The notes: generated from the sequence alone by a model not told the origin. DNA of 64,000 nucleotides from CAVQRC01 sp963715045 (GCA_963715045.1 CAVQRC010000002.1:62001-126000), one strand, 5' to 3'; counted from the first letter of the stretch, positions 18,722 to 29,110 are shown. Translations and numbers: made by a program.

Positions 18722-19813
18722 TCAGCCGCGCCGCGCCGGCCGCCACTGGAGTCCGGTTTCCTCAGCCAGCGTGTCGAGGCTCTGGCTGACCGCGGCTGGA
18801 AGTGGGATGCCGTCGCGGTGGGCGGCTTCCCAGCGGCGCCATTCAAGCTCGCCGGGCAGCAAGACCTTCTCATAGCCGTCCCGGACGGGCACCGCAGCGA
18901 TATGACGGACAAGGTCTTCCAATCGCTGTTGAAATTGCGGAGCGGCGCCGATTCGCCTGGCATCGATCGCGAGAAAGGCGAGGCAATGTCCGGTCGCCCG
19001 GTCGAGGTTGTCGGCCTGCGTCCATCGCTCGAGCTCGTAGGTCAACGCGCCGCCCGTGATGACCGCGGTCAAGATCTCGATGACCAGCGATAAACCGTAG
19101 CCCTTGTGACCGCCCATCGGCACGACCGCACCCTCCCGCCAGCAACTCGGATCGGTGGTGGGTTCCCCGTTGGCATCGACGAACCAGCCCAGCGGTATCG
19201 GCCGACCCTCTTCGAAGGCGTTGCGGACCTTTCCGTGTGCCACGACGCTGGTCGACATATCGAGCAGGATCGGAGGATGGTTGATCCGCGGAATGGCGAA
19301 CGCGAGCGGATTGCTGCCAAGCACGGGGCGTGCCGCGCCGGGTGCGACCATATTCGGATGCCCCGTATTACACATCGATACGCCGATCATGCCCTGCTCC
19401 GCGGCGAGATTGGCGTAGAACCCGGCCGCGCCGTAGTGCCCGCTGTTGCGGACGGCCACATAGGCGACCCCTGTCTGCTCCGCCTTGGCAATCGCGATCG
19501 ACATCGCCCGGTGACCCGTGACCGCGGCCATCTCCCTGGCGCCATCGAGCACGGCCCAACCCGCGCCCTCTTGAACGACACGGGCGGTCGCTCGGGCGTC
19601 GATGCCGCCATGCCGGACACGACGGAGGTACTGCCCCAACGCGATGGTCCCGTGACTGTAATGCCCCCAGGCATCGGTGGTTACCAACAGGGAAGCCGTG
19701 ACGCGGGCCGCCGCGGTGGACAATCCGGCTTGTTCGCACGTCGCGATGCAGAACGCCTGCAAGGCATCCGGCATCACCCGCGTCGTATTGTTGTGATCGG
19801 AATCTGGGGCCAT
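18722..19813 (-). CDS. Ldh-family NAD(P)-dependent dehydrogenase (malate/L-lactate/ureidoglycolate type)
   Basis: About 363 residues of the Ldh_2 family, which oxidises 2-hydroxy acids or reduces delta-1-piperideine-type imines with an unusual non-Rossmann NAD fold. Landmarks: SHGTIALGQYLRRV, VRNSGHYGAAGFYANLAAEQGMI, GSNPLAFAIP, LLDMSTSVVAHGKV and GGHKGYGLSLVIEILT. The start at 19813 is preferred because AGGATCGAGAAG precedes it at the right distance; another ATG 13 codons upstream is possible. It is transcribed away from the symporter gene and ends in a clear terminator. Substrate cannot be read from sequence. Confidence 0.9.
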   Translation of the reverse strand: MAPDSDHNNTTRVMPDALQAFCIATCEQAGLSTAAARVTASLLVTTDAWGHYSHGTIALGQYLRRVRHGGIDARATARVVQEGAGWAVLDGAREMAAVTGHRAMSIAIAKAEQTGVAYVAVRNSGHYGAAGFYANLAAEQGMIGVSMCNTGHPNMVAPGAARPVLGSNPLAFAIPRINHPPILLDMSTSVVAHGKVRNAFEEGRPIPLGWFVDANGEPTTDPSCWREGAVVPMGGHKGYGLSLVIEILTAVITGGALTYELERWTQADNLDRATGHCLAFLAIDARRIGAAPQFQQRLEDLVRHIAAVPVRDGYEKVLLPGELEWRRWEAAHRDGIPLPAAVSQSLDTLAEETGLQWRPARRG

Positions 19814-20031
19814 GGAATCTTCTCGATCCTTCGAATCGGTCACGCGTCGCACCGAAGTGTATCCTTCCGGGACGCGGGCGGTAAGATTTGCCGCTGCGGG
19901 CAGTTTTGATTGCGGGGGCCGTTGTTTGTCGTTCGGATCGCGTCGGGTGATCGTGGGGAGGCGAAGCTAATTTCGCTACAATGCGGCCCTTTCGCCGGAC
20001 GCAGCACTTCTCTCACAGGACCGGAGACTCC

Positions 20032-21774
20032 ATGCCTGCCCTCATCGCGGCCGCCGCGCCGACCGGTCTTCATACGCTCGATTGGCTGATTCTAGGTCTG
20101 TATGCGGCCGCGACGATCGGGATGGGATGGTATGTGGGCCGCCGGCAAACCAATCAGCGCCAGTATTTTTTCGGCAGTGGACAGATGAACCCGCTGCTGA
20201 TTGGCGTGTCGCTGTTCGCCACGCTGTTGAGCACGATCAGTTATCTGTCGTTTCCCGGCGAAATGGTCGGAAAAGGTCCCGTCGCGCTGCTTGCCTACGC
20301 GACCTTGCCCATTGTGTACGTGATCGTCGCCTACGGAATCATTCCCGCGTTCATGAAGCACCGCGCGATCAGCGCGTACGGATTACTCGAAGAGCGACTC
20401 GGACTGGCAGCCAGGCTGCTCGGAGCCTCGATGTTCATTGCCCTGCGACTCGTGTGGATGTCGTTACTGACATTCGTCGCCGCCAAGGCGATGGCTCACA
20501 TGATGGGAATCGGCGAGGAGAACGTCCCTTATATCGTGCTGGCGGTTGGCGCGATCGCGGTGGTCTACACTTCGATTGGTGGCCTGCAGGCCGTCGTGAT
20601 CACCGACTTTGTCCAGTCGGTGCTCCTGTTTGGTGGAGCGTGGATCGTGATTGCCAAGGTGACCTACGACTATGGCGGTCTGGGTTGGATGCCGACGCAG
20701 TGGCACGAAAACTGGGACCACCAGCCGATTTTCCCCAGCGACCTGAAGACCCGTGTGTCGTGGATCGGGTCGATTGCCATGATCCTGATCTGGAACGTGG
20801 CCACGTCTGGCGGCGATCAAACCGTGATTCAGCGGTTCATGGCGACGAAAGACGTTCATGCTGCTCGGCGATCGCTGATTGCCCAGTATGTGACGACGAT
20901 CATCGTAGCCATGACGCTGTCCCTGACGGGTCTGTCGCTGCTGGCCTACTTTGAGCAGAACCCGGCGTCACTGCAGGCCGTCGACTTCGAACTCCAGGCC
21001 AACGCGGATCAAGTGTTCCCGCACTACATCGCCTATCATCTTCCGATTGGCATCTCGGGACTTGTCATCGCGGCGATGTTCGCCGCGGCCATGTCGAGTC
21101 TCGACTCGGGCGTCAATTCGATCACAGCGGTCGTGAGCGATGACTTTCTCGCGCGGTTCGAGATGGAGCCGCAAAGCGATCGTAGCCGATTGATTTTCTC
21201 GCGGTGCCTGGCGTTCGGAATCGGGGGGACGGTCGTGCTGGGCAGTTCGCTGGTGGGTGCCGTGCCGGGCAATATCATGGCGGTCACGCAGAAGACGGTG
21301 AATCTGCTCGTGACACCGATTTTCGGGCTGTTTCTATACGCCTTATTCATTCCGTTTGCACGACCGGCGGGTGCGATCGCGGGAACGGTCGTGGGAACGA
21401 TCACGGCTGCGTTGATTTCTTTTTCGGGACCGATCGTGAGCTGGCTCGGTAACGAGTACGGCGTCGACCCGGCGACATTTGGTGTGGCGTGGGCCACGGT
21501 CCCGGGCGTAGACCCCAACGAAACGGTACGCGTCGTGACTCAGGATCCGATCAGTTTCCAATGGATTGGACCGTTCGCGTTGGCGGCCAATCTGCTGGTG
21601 GGCTGCTCTGTTAGCCTGGCCCTGGGAGGAAGGCGTCGCTCGAGGAGAACCGTAAGACGAAGGCACCCAGATCCGCCCCGCGAATGTGGCGATCGGCAGA
21701 TACTCGCGAACCCGCGACTGTTGCGGCGGGTCTACTTACATGCCCTGTTAACCAGCTCTTGCGAACACGCATGA
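20032..21774 (+). CDS. sodium:solute symporter (SSS family)
   Basis: About 580 residues with some 13 transmembrane helices. It has the SSS start LDWLILGLYAAATIGMGWYVGRRQ, the substrate/sodium region SLFATLLSTISYLSFPGE, GIGEENVPYIVLAVGAIAVV...GGLQAVVITDFVQ, and GLVIAAMFAAAMSSLDSGVNSI, the conserved TM8 sodium site. It imports a sugar, organic acid or similar solute with Na+. A GGAG box precedes the ATG at 20032. The basic C-terminal tail after the last helix (RRRSRRTVRRRH onwards) is unlike the family and abuts a truncated ATPase remnant, so the 3' end may have been altered by a deletion. Confidence 0.9.
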   Translation: MPALIAAAAPTGLHTLDWLILGLYAAATIGMGWYVGRRQTNQRQYFFGSGQMNPLLIGVSLFATLLSTISYLSFPGEMVGKGPVALLAYATLPIVYVIVAYGIIPAFMKHRAISAYGLLEERLGLAARLLGASMFIALRLVWMSLLTFVAAKAMAHMMGIGEENVPYIVLAVGAIAVVYTSIGGLQAVVITDFVQSVLLFGGAWIVIAKVTYDYGGLGWMPTQWHENWDHQPIFPSDLKTRVSWIGSIAMILIWNVATSGGDQTVIQRFMATKDVHAARRSLIAQYVTTIIVAMTLSLTGLSLLAYFEQNPASLQAVDFELQANADQVFPHYIAYHLPIGISGLVIAAMFAAAMSSLDSGVNSITAVVSDDFLARFEMEPQSDRSRLIFSRCLAFGIGGTVVLGSSLVGAVPGNIMAVTQKTVNLLVTPIFGLFLYALFIPFARPAGAIAGTVVGTITAALISFSGPIVSWLGNEYGVDPATFGVAWATVPGVDPNETVRVVTQDPISFQWIGPFALAANLLVGCSVSLALGGRRRSRRTVRRRHPDPPRECGDRQILANPRLLRRVYLHALLTSSCEHA

Positions 21775-21799
21775 ACCTCGCCGCATTTCTTCGCAGCCT

Positions 21800-22290
21800 G
21801 TTCTCGTCCGCGTCTCGTGCGGCAACGTAGCGGACGAAGACTTATCGCAGGTGCTCGTTGCCGGCTGGGATCTGGAATCGCCTGATCGGCATGGCCAACC
21901 GCAAATGCACATCGGCGAACTGCGTGAGCTCCAGCAACTGGTGCGGCGAGTCGACCTGTCAGCCGTGCGTCCCGCGTACGTGGAATTGATTGTGCGACTG
22001 CGGCGGGTCGGTCTGAGGATTTCCAACCGGCGGGCGGTCAAATTCCAGCGGCTCGTCGCGTCGAGCGCGATCTTGTGCGGGCGACTGGTTGCGAATCTGA
22101 CGGACGCATGGGTGCTGCGATACACGTGGGACACCGAAGAAGAGCAGGAGATCCTGGCTTCGCTGGTAAGTCAGGCGATTGCGGTTGCAGACGAGGACGA
22201 GCGTGCCGCGGCGCATCCTCGGGCGGGGACGGGCGAGCTGCCTGATCCGGAGCGGCTCGCCGCCGTCGAGCAAGTTTCTTTCCCCGCATC
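21800..22290 (+). pseudogene. C-terminal remnant of a MoxR/RavA-like AAA ATPase
   Basis: Open frame reading VLVRVSCGNVADEDLSQVLV, VAELR-like HIGELRELQQLVRRVDLS, LRRVGLRISNRRAVKFQRLV, SSAILCGRLVANLTDAWVLR and TWDTEEEQEILASLV. This is the lid/C-terminal domain of MoxR-type ATPases, which normally follows Walker A, Walker B and sensor motifs. Those are absent: upstream is the symporter gene. Sequence resemblance begins abruptly at about 21806. The frame runs on into the neighbouring minus-strand gene, so the true 3' end is not defined. No von Willebrand-factor partner gene is present. A deletion product is likely. Confidence 0.6.
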
Positions 22291-22292
22291 CC

Positions 22293-23655
22293 TCACCTGG
22301 GCGAGGGGTCCGGGGCGAGGGACGGTTCGGCGGTCAAATTCGCCTGCCGGTCGACGATCCGGGCGAGCCACACTTCGCGGGTGCGGACTCCCGGCGCCCG
22401 TTCGCCCGACGCGATCACGATCGCATCGTTCCAACTCACGGCCGGGGTCGTGACAGGACTGGTGACCGGCATCTGCAGGCGGTTCGTCCACCGCTGCGTC
22501 CGGGTGTCGAACGTGAGAATGTCGCGGCTGAAACCAGGATGCTCGTCGTACAGCCGCGTGGCCTGCCGGGTGAGTTGTGCGACCCGTTCGGGATCCTGAT
22601 TCCGGCGTGCCTGTTCGATCTGGCGGGGAATGTCGCGTTCTTTGTGGAGCAGAATCTCACCGTTCGCGCCGCCGAAAATCGCGACGACGTCCGCCCCCAG
22701 GGAATGCCCGGTGCCGGCCATCACACACCGCGGACGGCCGTCTGCCGTAACGTCGGGCAGCCGCGTCCAGCCGCCCTGCACGTCGTACCGGTGAGCGTCG
22801 GTGTGGATGTGAAAACCTTCACCAGCGAGATGACTGCGGCCGCTGAATAGATACAGCGAACCGGCGTGCGGGACCGCGACGGCGTGCGTACGCGGCGGAC
22901 CGTCCCAACTCGGAAGAGACTCCCAGGCCCAGTCGGGTTGGTCGGCCCGACTCAGGTCGAGTCTCCAGAAGACGTGGCTTCCGCCTTCACCCGTGTCGCC
23001 GCCGGCAACGTAGATCGCATCGCCGACCCGACCGCCAGCGGCCGCGGTCAGTCCTGCCGGAAGCTGCGGCAGTCGCACGTCTCGCTCGCGACCGTCCTCA
23101 GTGATCGGCCAACGGTCGGAAACGATGACGCGATGCGTCTGGGCGTCGACGCCGACGAGAAACACGTCTGGACTGCGATGGACCGTCGACGCGACATCGC
23201 CCGCGGCGGTTCTCTCTTGCGTTTGCCACTCGCCGCCGATGCTGAGGATGCCCTGCGGCGTCGGCACACTGACGCTGTAGGCGAGCGGATGTGGCAGCCG
23301 GGCCTCGGCCGTGAGCCAGCCGATATCGAGGACCGTCATCCACAGGTTCGCCATCGAGCGAGCGGGCGGGCTCTCCGTCATCGGTCTTGATCAGGAGGTA
23401 GATCGTGTCGAGGTATTGCTTGCGAGAGACGCCGCCATCGGCCGTCGGATGCCAGGGAAGTCCATCGGGAAAGTTCGCGCCGCCGGCAACGATCAGGACG
23501 TCCTCGTGCACGCCGACGATTGGCCCGGCCACGCCGAGCGGATCGGGGAGATCCGGCAAACGCCGCCACTCGAGCTGAGGAGGAGCGGCCGCGGCAGACG
23601 ACGCGAACAAGACCGCGGCGAGGAAGAATCGGCGCGAAAACGGGCGGAGGGTCAT
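22293..23655 (-). CDS. kelch-type propeller, cyclically-permuted mutarotase/NanM-like, one frameshift
   Basis: About 450 codons. The start at 23655 gives a signal peptide (RRFFLAAVLFASSAAAA) and the NanM-type first blade, LPDLPDPLGVAGPIVGVHED...LIVAGGANFPDGLPW. Between about 23320 and 23380 the frame shifts, then continues with ARLPHPLAYSVSVPTPQGIL, IYVAGGDTGEGG, LYLFSGRSHLAGEG and ending blades TTPAVSWNDAIVIASGE. The permuted first-blade motif points to the N-acetylneuraminate epimerase group, a periplasmic sugar mutarotase in enterobacteria. In planctomycetes the substrate is unknown. The shift may be a sequence error. Confidence 0.75.
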
Positions 23656-23663
23656 GGGCGCAG

Positions 23664-23764
23664 CGGCGCGGGGTCTTGGGTTTCCGGTCTCGGGTCTCCG
23701 GTTGCGGGTTTCCGGTCTTGGGTTTCCGAGGTGCGGGTCTCGGGGTGCGGGTCTCGGAGGGGCA
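23664..23764. repeat. GGGTTTCCGGTCTC heptad repeat
   Basis: About 13 tandem heptads alternating GGGTCTT/GGGTTTC with CGGTCTC/CGGTTGC/GGGGTGC units, starting right upstream of the kelch gene start. One unit has 8 bases, otherwise the 7-bp register holds. Confidence 0.8.
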
Positions 23765-23883
23765 TCCGACGTCGTCTGGTTTTCGAGCGCGGTCAGATCG
23801 CCGCGTGCCTTAGGGCGTCGCGGTGCGCCGATGACATCGGCGGTTTTACAGCAGATGGGAGAGGGGAAACGCTGGTTGCGCTG

Positions 23884-24900
23884 TTATAGCTGAATCGTCT
23901 TCCCGTCACGGATGGAACGCGTTTCAGCGTCGATGATCTGGAGCGTCTGGTAGGCGTCCTGGACGGTTGCCGTACGGGGCCGCGTGTTTGCTGCGATGCA
24001 TTCCACGAAATAATCGAGCTCATACTGGTAACCCATCCCGGTGGCCAGTTCCACCGCCGCCGGTTCGCCGCCGGCTGGCGACAGCGTGAGCGGGTCGCTG
24101 GCTGCCGAATCGTAGACGGCGGTGGCCTCGTCGAAATTGGCCACGTATCCCATCACGAACCCGAAGCTGTCGGACATCGTCCACCCGCCTTCGGCAACGA
24201 CCAGCGGTCCACCTTCGTAGGCATAGTTCGTAACCACATGATCCGGCTCCGAGGTATGCCGCGAATACCCGAACGACGTGACGGCCTGCGGCATTCCCAG
24301 GCAATACTGCACGAAGTCGGTGTCATGGATGTGGAGGTCGAGAATCGCGCCGCCTGACAGGTCACCGTTGGCGTAGAACGGACCGGGCGGCATGCTGCAC
24401 AACCGGCGGATGGTCAACGCGTGCAGGTTGCCGTATCGCTTTTCATCGATCGCCAGCTTGAGCCAGTCCCAGCCAGGCCAGAACCGCATGCAGAGGGCGA
24501 CGAACGCCATGCCGGGTGCCCGTTCTGCGGCCTCGAGGATCTGGCGGCCCTGCTCGAGGTTGCGGGCGAGCGGCTTTTCGATCACGCAGTGTTTACCGGC
24601 TTCGAGGACGGCGACCGCGAACTTCGCGTGCAGGTGCGTCGGCAGACAGACATCGATCAGATCGATTTGGGGATCGTTGAGTAAGTCGTCGAACGACGTG
24701 TAGCGTTTGACGTCGGTCAGGGTTTCGAGGCTTCCCTGGGCCTGACCCTCGACGTTGCCGGTCGCTTTTTCCCGACCGTACAGGCGGTTCTCGTCGCTGT
24801 CGCAGATGGCCGCGAGTTCGACGTTCTGCTGCTGGCGATACACATCCAGATGGGTCATCCCCATCATGCCCAATCCGACAACGCCCACTCGTATCGCCAT
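23884..24900 (-). CDS. Gfo/Idh/MocA-family oxidoreductase
   Basis: 338 residues, intact. N-terminal Rossmann loop VGVVGLGMMGMTHLDVY, then the signature region IDLIDVCLPTHLHAKFAVAVLEAGKHCVIEKPLARN containing the catalytic-type EKP. The C-terminal substrate domain has GGAILDLHIHDTDFVQYCLG, with the His pair typical of inositol/sugar dehydrogenases. Start chosen at the ATG ending at 24900, directly before the Rossmann strand; upstream codons are not conserved-looking. No signal peptide, so it acts in the cytosol. Substrate unknown; its flanks are intergenic repeats. Confidence 0.93.
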   Translation of the reverse strand: MAIRVGVVGLGMMGMTHLDVYRQQQNVELAAICDSDENRLYGREKATGNVEGQAQGSLETLTDVKRYTSFDDLLNDPQIDLIDVCLPTHLHAKFAVAVLEAGKHCVIEKPLARNLEQGRQILEAAERAPGMAFVALCMRFWPGWDWLKLAIDEKRYGNLHALTIRRLCSMPPGPFYANGDLSGGAILDLHIHDTDFVQYCLGMPQAVTSFGYSRHTSEPDHVVTNYAYEGGPLVVAEGGWTMSDSFGFVMGYVANFDEATAVYDSAASDPLTLSPAGGEPAAVELATGMGYQYELDYFVECIAANTRPRTATVQDAYQTLQIIDAETRSIRDGKTIQL

Positions 24901-25211
24901 TACTGATTTCGCCTGAGAAATGAGACTTCGGTCGAGAACGGAATGCCACACGTTCTCCTACGCCGGCACGGTTGTCAACCGGGATCGGGGGTCAGCGGTC
25001 AGCGGTCAGCGGTAGTGCGCGGTCGGCATAACTTGCGCTGATCCTGACTGCGCTCGCCTCGGTAGATGGCCACACCCGCTGAATGCGTCGCCACAGCCGG
25101 ATGGGGATCTGCAATTGTGCACGGTAAGACGATGGCAGCGGTTCGGTTACCACCCCAGGCCGCGTTCAACAAATCCAAATCTACCTGACCCTGACCGCTG
25201 ATCCCTGACCC
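24901..25211. repeat. intergenic region bounded by inverted heptad repeats
   Basis: GGGGGTCAGCGGTCAGCGGT at 24987-25012 is mirrored by CTGACCCTGACCGCTGATCC...CTGACCCC at 25188-25215. About 175 bp of non-coding sequence lies between. I see no gene. The arms could pair into a large loop, or mark the ends of a small mobile unit. Confidence 0.65.
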
Positions 25212-26591
25212 CTACCCCACCACGTCGCTGACCACCTGGCCGTGCACGTCGGTGAGACGAAAGTCGCGACCCGAATAGCGATACGTCAACCGTGTGTGGT
25301 CGAGCCCTAACAGATGCAGGATCGTGGCATGCAGATCGTAAAGATGCACCGGATTCTCGACCGCTTCGTACCCCAGCTCGTCCGTCGCGCCATAGGCCAG
25401 GCCACCCCGCACGCCCCCCCCGGCGAGCCACGCGGTGTACCCTTTGGCGTTGTGATTGCGACCATCGACCATCTTGCCCTCGAGAATCTGGGCGTCGGGC
25501 TCGCGGCCGAACTCTCCCGCCCACACGACCAGGGTGTCTTCCAGCAGCCCGCGATGCTTGAGATCTTGCAGCAATGCGGCGATCGGGCGATCGACGCTTT
25601 CCGCCTTCCCTGCCAGCCTGTCCAGGTTGGAGTGATGATCCCAACCGGGCTGCGTCAACTCGACGAACCGCACGCCGCGTTCGACGAACCGCCGGGCAAG
25701 CAGACACTGCCGGGCGAAGTTGTCGGTCGTCTTCTCATCGATGCCATACATCGCCAGCGTCGCGGGCGACTCGCGTGTCAGGTCCAGCACTTCGGGCACC
25801 ACCGCCTGCATCCGCATCGACAGGGCGGTCGCGTCGAGAATCCCCTCCGCCGCCTGGACGGCCTGATTCCGCTGAAGCAGCGAGCGATTGAGTGCCTGGG
25901 TCAACTCGACTTGCCGTCGCATCAGCGTCGCGTCGAGGTCGCGGGGCCGAATGTTGTCGACGCGTACGTCCTTCAGCGACTTGTTTTCCCAACCGATCCG
26001 CGTTCCCTGGTAAGCGGCTGGCAGGAATGCGCTGCCATAGTTCGACGGGCCGCCAAAAGTCCGCGTCGGGTTGATCGTAATAAAGCCGGGTAGATCCTCG
26101 TTCTCGGTGCCCAGGCCGTAGAGGACCCAGGAGCCCATCGATGGCCGCGTAAACACGAAGCTGCCCGTGTGAAGTAGCGGAATCGCAAGCGGGTGGGCCG
26201 AACTGTCGGTCTTCATGCTGCGAATCACGCACATGTCGTCGGCACACGTGGCCAGGTGCGGCAAGAGTTCGGAGAACCACTGCCCGCTTTCGCCATGTTG
26301 CGAAAATGCCCACCGCGAGCCGATGAGCTTTTGCTTCTGCCGACGGCCGACCTCTCCGCTGCGTCGATTCAGTTCCGGCTTGTAGTCGAGCATGTCGTGC
26401 TGCGACGGGCCGCCGTTCATAAACAGAAAAATCACCCGTTTCGCCCGCGCCGCGTATTGGGCCGGACGGGGATCGAGTGCCTGCCGAGCGGCGGCGGACG
26501 CCTGGGCCGCGAGGGCCGTGGATGCCAGCGTGCCAAGTGCCGTCGCGCCCGCGTGCAGACAATGGCGGCGGGTGATTTCGCTGTTCGTCAT
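25212..26591 (-). CDS. DUF1501 domain protein (TAT-exported, sulfatase-like fold)
   Basis: 459 residues from the ATG ending at 26591, which opens a TAT-type leader (TRRHCLHAGATALGTLAS). Conserved family sequence: AKRVIFLFMNGGPSQHDMLD near the start, GPSNYGSAFLPAAYQGT, LARRFVERGVRFVEL, GWDHHSNL, and the C-terminal LVVWAGEFGREP and GRNHNAKGYTAWLAGGGV, LYDLHATILHLLGLDH. Asp and His residues in these blocks are arranged as in alkaline-phosphatase-like metalloenzymes. The biochemical role in planctomycetes is not established. It forms the usual pair with the DUF1549/DUF1553 gene 46 bp upstream. Confidence 0.93.
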   Translation of the reverse strand: MTNSEITRRHCLHAGATALGTLASTALAAQASAAARQALDPRPAQYAARAKRVIFLFMNGGPSQHDMLDYKPELNRRSGEVGRRQKQKLIGSRWAFSQHGESGQWFSELLPHLATCADDMCVIRSMKTDSSAHPLAIPLLHTGSFVFTRPSMGSWVLYGLGTENEDLPGFITINPTRTFGGPSNYGSAFLPAAYQGTRIGWENKSLKDVRVDNIRPRDLDATLMRRQVELTQALNRSLLQRNQAVQAAEGILDATALSMRMQAVVPEVLDLTRESPATLAMYGIDEKTTDNFARQCLLARRFVERGVRFVELTQPGWDHHSNLDRLAGKAESVDRPIAALLQDLKHRGLLEDTLVVWAGEFGREPDAQILEGKMVDGRNHNAKGYTAWLAGGGVRGGLAYGATDELGYEAVENPVHLYDLHATILHLLGLDHTRLTYRYSGRDFRLTDVHGQVVSDVVG

Positions 26592-26637
26592 GGCAGAACT
26601 CAGTACGGTAGGAAGGCGTCGTCCGAAGGGCCTGCGT

Positions 26638-29110
26638 CTACTCGGCGTCAACCAGGTAGCGGAACTCGGCGGTTGAAATCAATGCCCGGCACAACGTGGC
26701 CAGGGCAGCTTGTCGCGTCGGTCCCGCGGCCAGGTCACCGACCGAGTCGGCCACGACCGCTTCGGTACCGGCAGCGGCTGACGATTGGCTCGGCTCCGGG
26801 TCTGAGCCGATGTCTCGAATCAGGGCCAGCGCCGCATCGCGCTCGCCCGGTTGCGGTAGCCTGCCCAACGCCCGCTCGAACGCCAACTCGACCCGCGCTT
26901 CGTCGTCCGCTCCCGCTTCGCGAGCGATCAGGTCAGCCGCATACCGCGCGTGTTCGGCGATCTCGGGAGCGTTACGGAGATAAAGCTCCTGGAGCGGGAC
27001 GATCGTCGTCGCCCGATCGCCGTTGACCAGATCGGGCGAGGGAAAATCAAACATCTCGAACAGCTTGTAGGGGTAGTCCCGCACGACCGGCAGATACACG
27101 CTGCGATGGAGACTGGCCGGGACCAGTTGCTCGAGTTTGACGCCGCGGACCAGTTGATCTCCAAGTCGGGTTACGGGCGAACCACTGGGCCGCGACAGGT
27201 CGAGCCGCCCGCTGAACGCGAGGATCGCATCGCGAATCGCTTCGGCCTCGAGTCGGCGAGGATTCATCCGCCACAGCAGCACGCCGTCGGGATCGAGCTG
27301 AACGCCCCGTGGATCACGAACGCTTGCGAGTTGGTACACGTGGCTGAGCATGATCCGGCGGATCGTCTGCTTGATCGACCAGCCGTCTCGTTCGAACTGG
27401 CTGGCGAGCCAGTCGAGCAGTTCTGGATGACTTGGGGTCCGTCCAAGATTGCCAAAGTTGTCGGGCGTGCTCACGAGTCCGCGTCCGAACAGTTGACGCC
27501 AGATGCGATTGACGATCACGCGGCGGGTGAGCGGGTTGTCCGGGTGCACAATCCACTCGGCCAGTTCCAGGCGGCCGCTCTCGGCTGGATTCGGCGGGGC
27601 GGCCGCGATCTCGACGCATTGGAGAAACCCGCGCGGTACGACATCGCCCCGATTGCCCGGGTCTCCTTGAATCGCGAGTTTCGAGTCTGCCGGCTGGGGT
27701 CGGTCGCGCGCAGAGACCGAGTAGGCCGGCCGCGGCGGCCGCGTCTGCTTGAGCTGTTCGATTCGCGTCTTGATTGCGGCGATCTTGCGCTGCGCTGCGA
27801 AGATTTCGGCGTACACCGTATCCGGTTGCGGCGGTGCTCCCGGCGCCAGAAGATCCCGCGGATTCGATATCGCCTGCTGGCATTTTGGTTGCCGCCGTAC
27901 CATCGGTGGACGTCGAGGCTTGCCGCCGTTGAGCCGCCGTTTCTTCGAGCTGCTGCAGCGCCTGCTCCGTCTCCTGCAGTTGCTTCTCGATCACTTGGAT
28001 GTCGGACTCGTGCGTCTCGCAGCGGGCGTGCTGCTGTGACCCATGTGGCCCGATCGGAATCAGCTCGGTGGGATTGTTGCTGTACTTCTGTTGAATCGTC
28101 CCATACAGCGGCTGCGTGCTTTCGAAGATCCCGGCCAGCGCATAGTAATCCTTCATCGGGATCGGATCGAACTTGTGATCGTGGCAACGGGCGCAGGCCA
28201 CCGTCATCCCGAGAAACGAACGCGTGGTCACGTCAATCAACTCGTCGGCCATTTCGAAACGGAAGCCATTGCCTCCTGAGTTGTGTCGTTTGGGACCGAT
28301 GGCGAGAAAGCCGCTGGCGATCAACAGCTCTTCGTTGGGATCACTGTCGTCGGGGGCGACACCATCGACCGGGCCAGCATCGGCAGGGCCAGCATCGGCA
28401 GGGCCAGCAGCAGCAGGGCCATCCGCAGCAGGCCCATCAGCAGCAGGGACCGTTGGCGGATGGCCTGCCTCTGGCTCACTCTCTTCTCGCGGGCCGCCTG
28501 GCTGTTCGTCACTTGCGTGTGCGCCACTTCTCTGATCAGCCGCGACCTGGCGGGCATGGATCAAGTCACCGGCGAGTTGCCCGCGGATGAAGTCGTCGTA
28601 ACGTTTGTCCTGGTTGAAGGCATCGATCACGTAATCGCGAAACGGCCAGGCGTGTGGGTAGCTGAAATTGAATTCTTTGCCGCTCGACTCGGCGAACCGA
28701 ACCACGTCGAGCCAGTGTCGGCCCCACCGCTCTCCGAACTGGGCCGATGCAAGGAGACGATCCACCAACCGCTCGAACCGCCGCGGATCGTTGTCGGCGA
28801 GAAACTCGCGAATCTGCTCGGGCGAGGGGGGCACGCCCGCGAGGTCGAAATAGGCGCGGCGGATGAGCGTCCGCGGGCTGGCGTCGCGAACCGGCGACAA
28901 CCCGTTCGATTCCATCCGCTTGAGTGCGAAGCGATCGATTTCAGTACGCGGCCAGTCTTCGCGAACGACCGGTGGCGGTTCGGGCCGCCGGACGGGTCGC
29001 AGCGACCACAGGTCGTCACTCGGTGAGGCCGCCGTCGCGAGGTGACTCCACAGCAGACCGCACCCGACAACAAACAACAGGGTGAGGAGCCTGCTTGAGT
29101 TTTTCATCAT
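26638..29110 (-). CDS. DUF1549/DUF1553 exported protein, one frameshift
   Basis: About 820 codons. The signal peptide (LLTLLFVVGCGLLWSHLATA) is followed by DUF1549: EIDRFALKRMESNGLSPV, LIRRAYFDLAGVPPSPEQI, GERWGRHWLDVVRFAESSG, and CxxCH-type CARCHDHKFDPIPMKDYYAL. After a shift between 27850 and 27900 comes DUF1553: LAEWIVHPDNPLTRRVIVNR, WRQLFGRGLVSTPDNFG, RRLEAEAIRDAILAFSG, and FDFPSPD. A Gly/Pro/Ala/Asp repeat insert sits before the CxxCH motif. These proteins accompany DUF1501 proteins in planctomycetes, often many pairs per genome; a periplasmic role in glycan or sulfated-polymer use has been suggested but is unproven. Confidence 0.88.
28364..28452 (-). repeat. 15-bp coding tandem repeat (GPADA/GPAAD)
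   Basis: Within the DUF1549 gene, about six units of 15 bp encode GPAAD, GPAAA, GPADA, GPADA, GPVDG. This gives a flexible, Pro/Ala/Asp-rich insert between two conserved blocks. Confidence 0.8.

Noticed and set aside
26950..28590. Open frame of 546 codons on the plus strand
   Set aside because: Antisense to the DUF1549/DUF1553 gene, whose motifs are clear.
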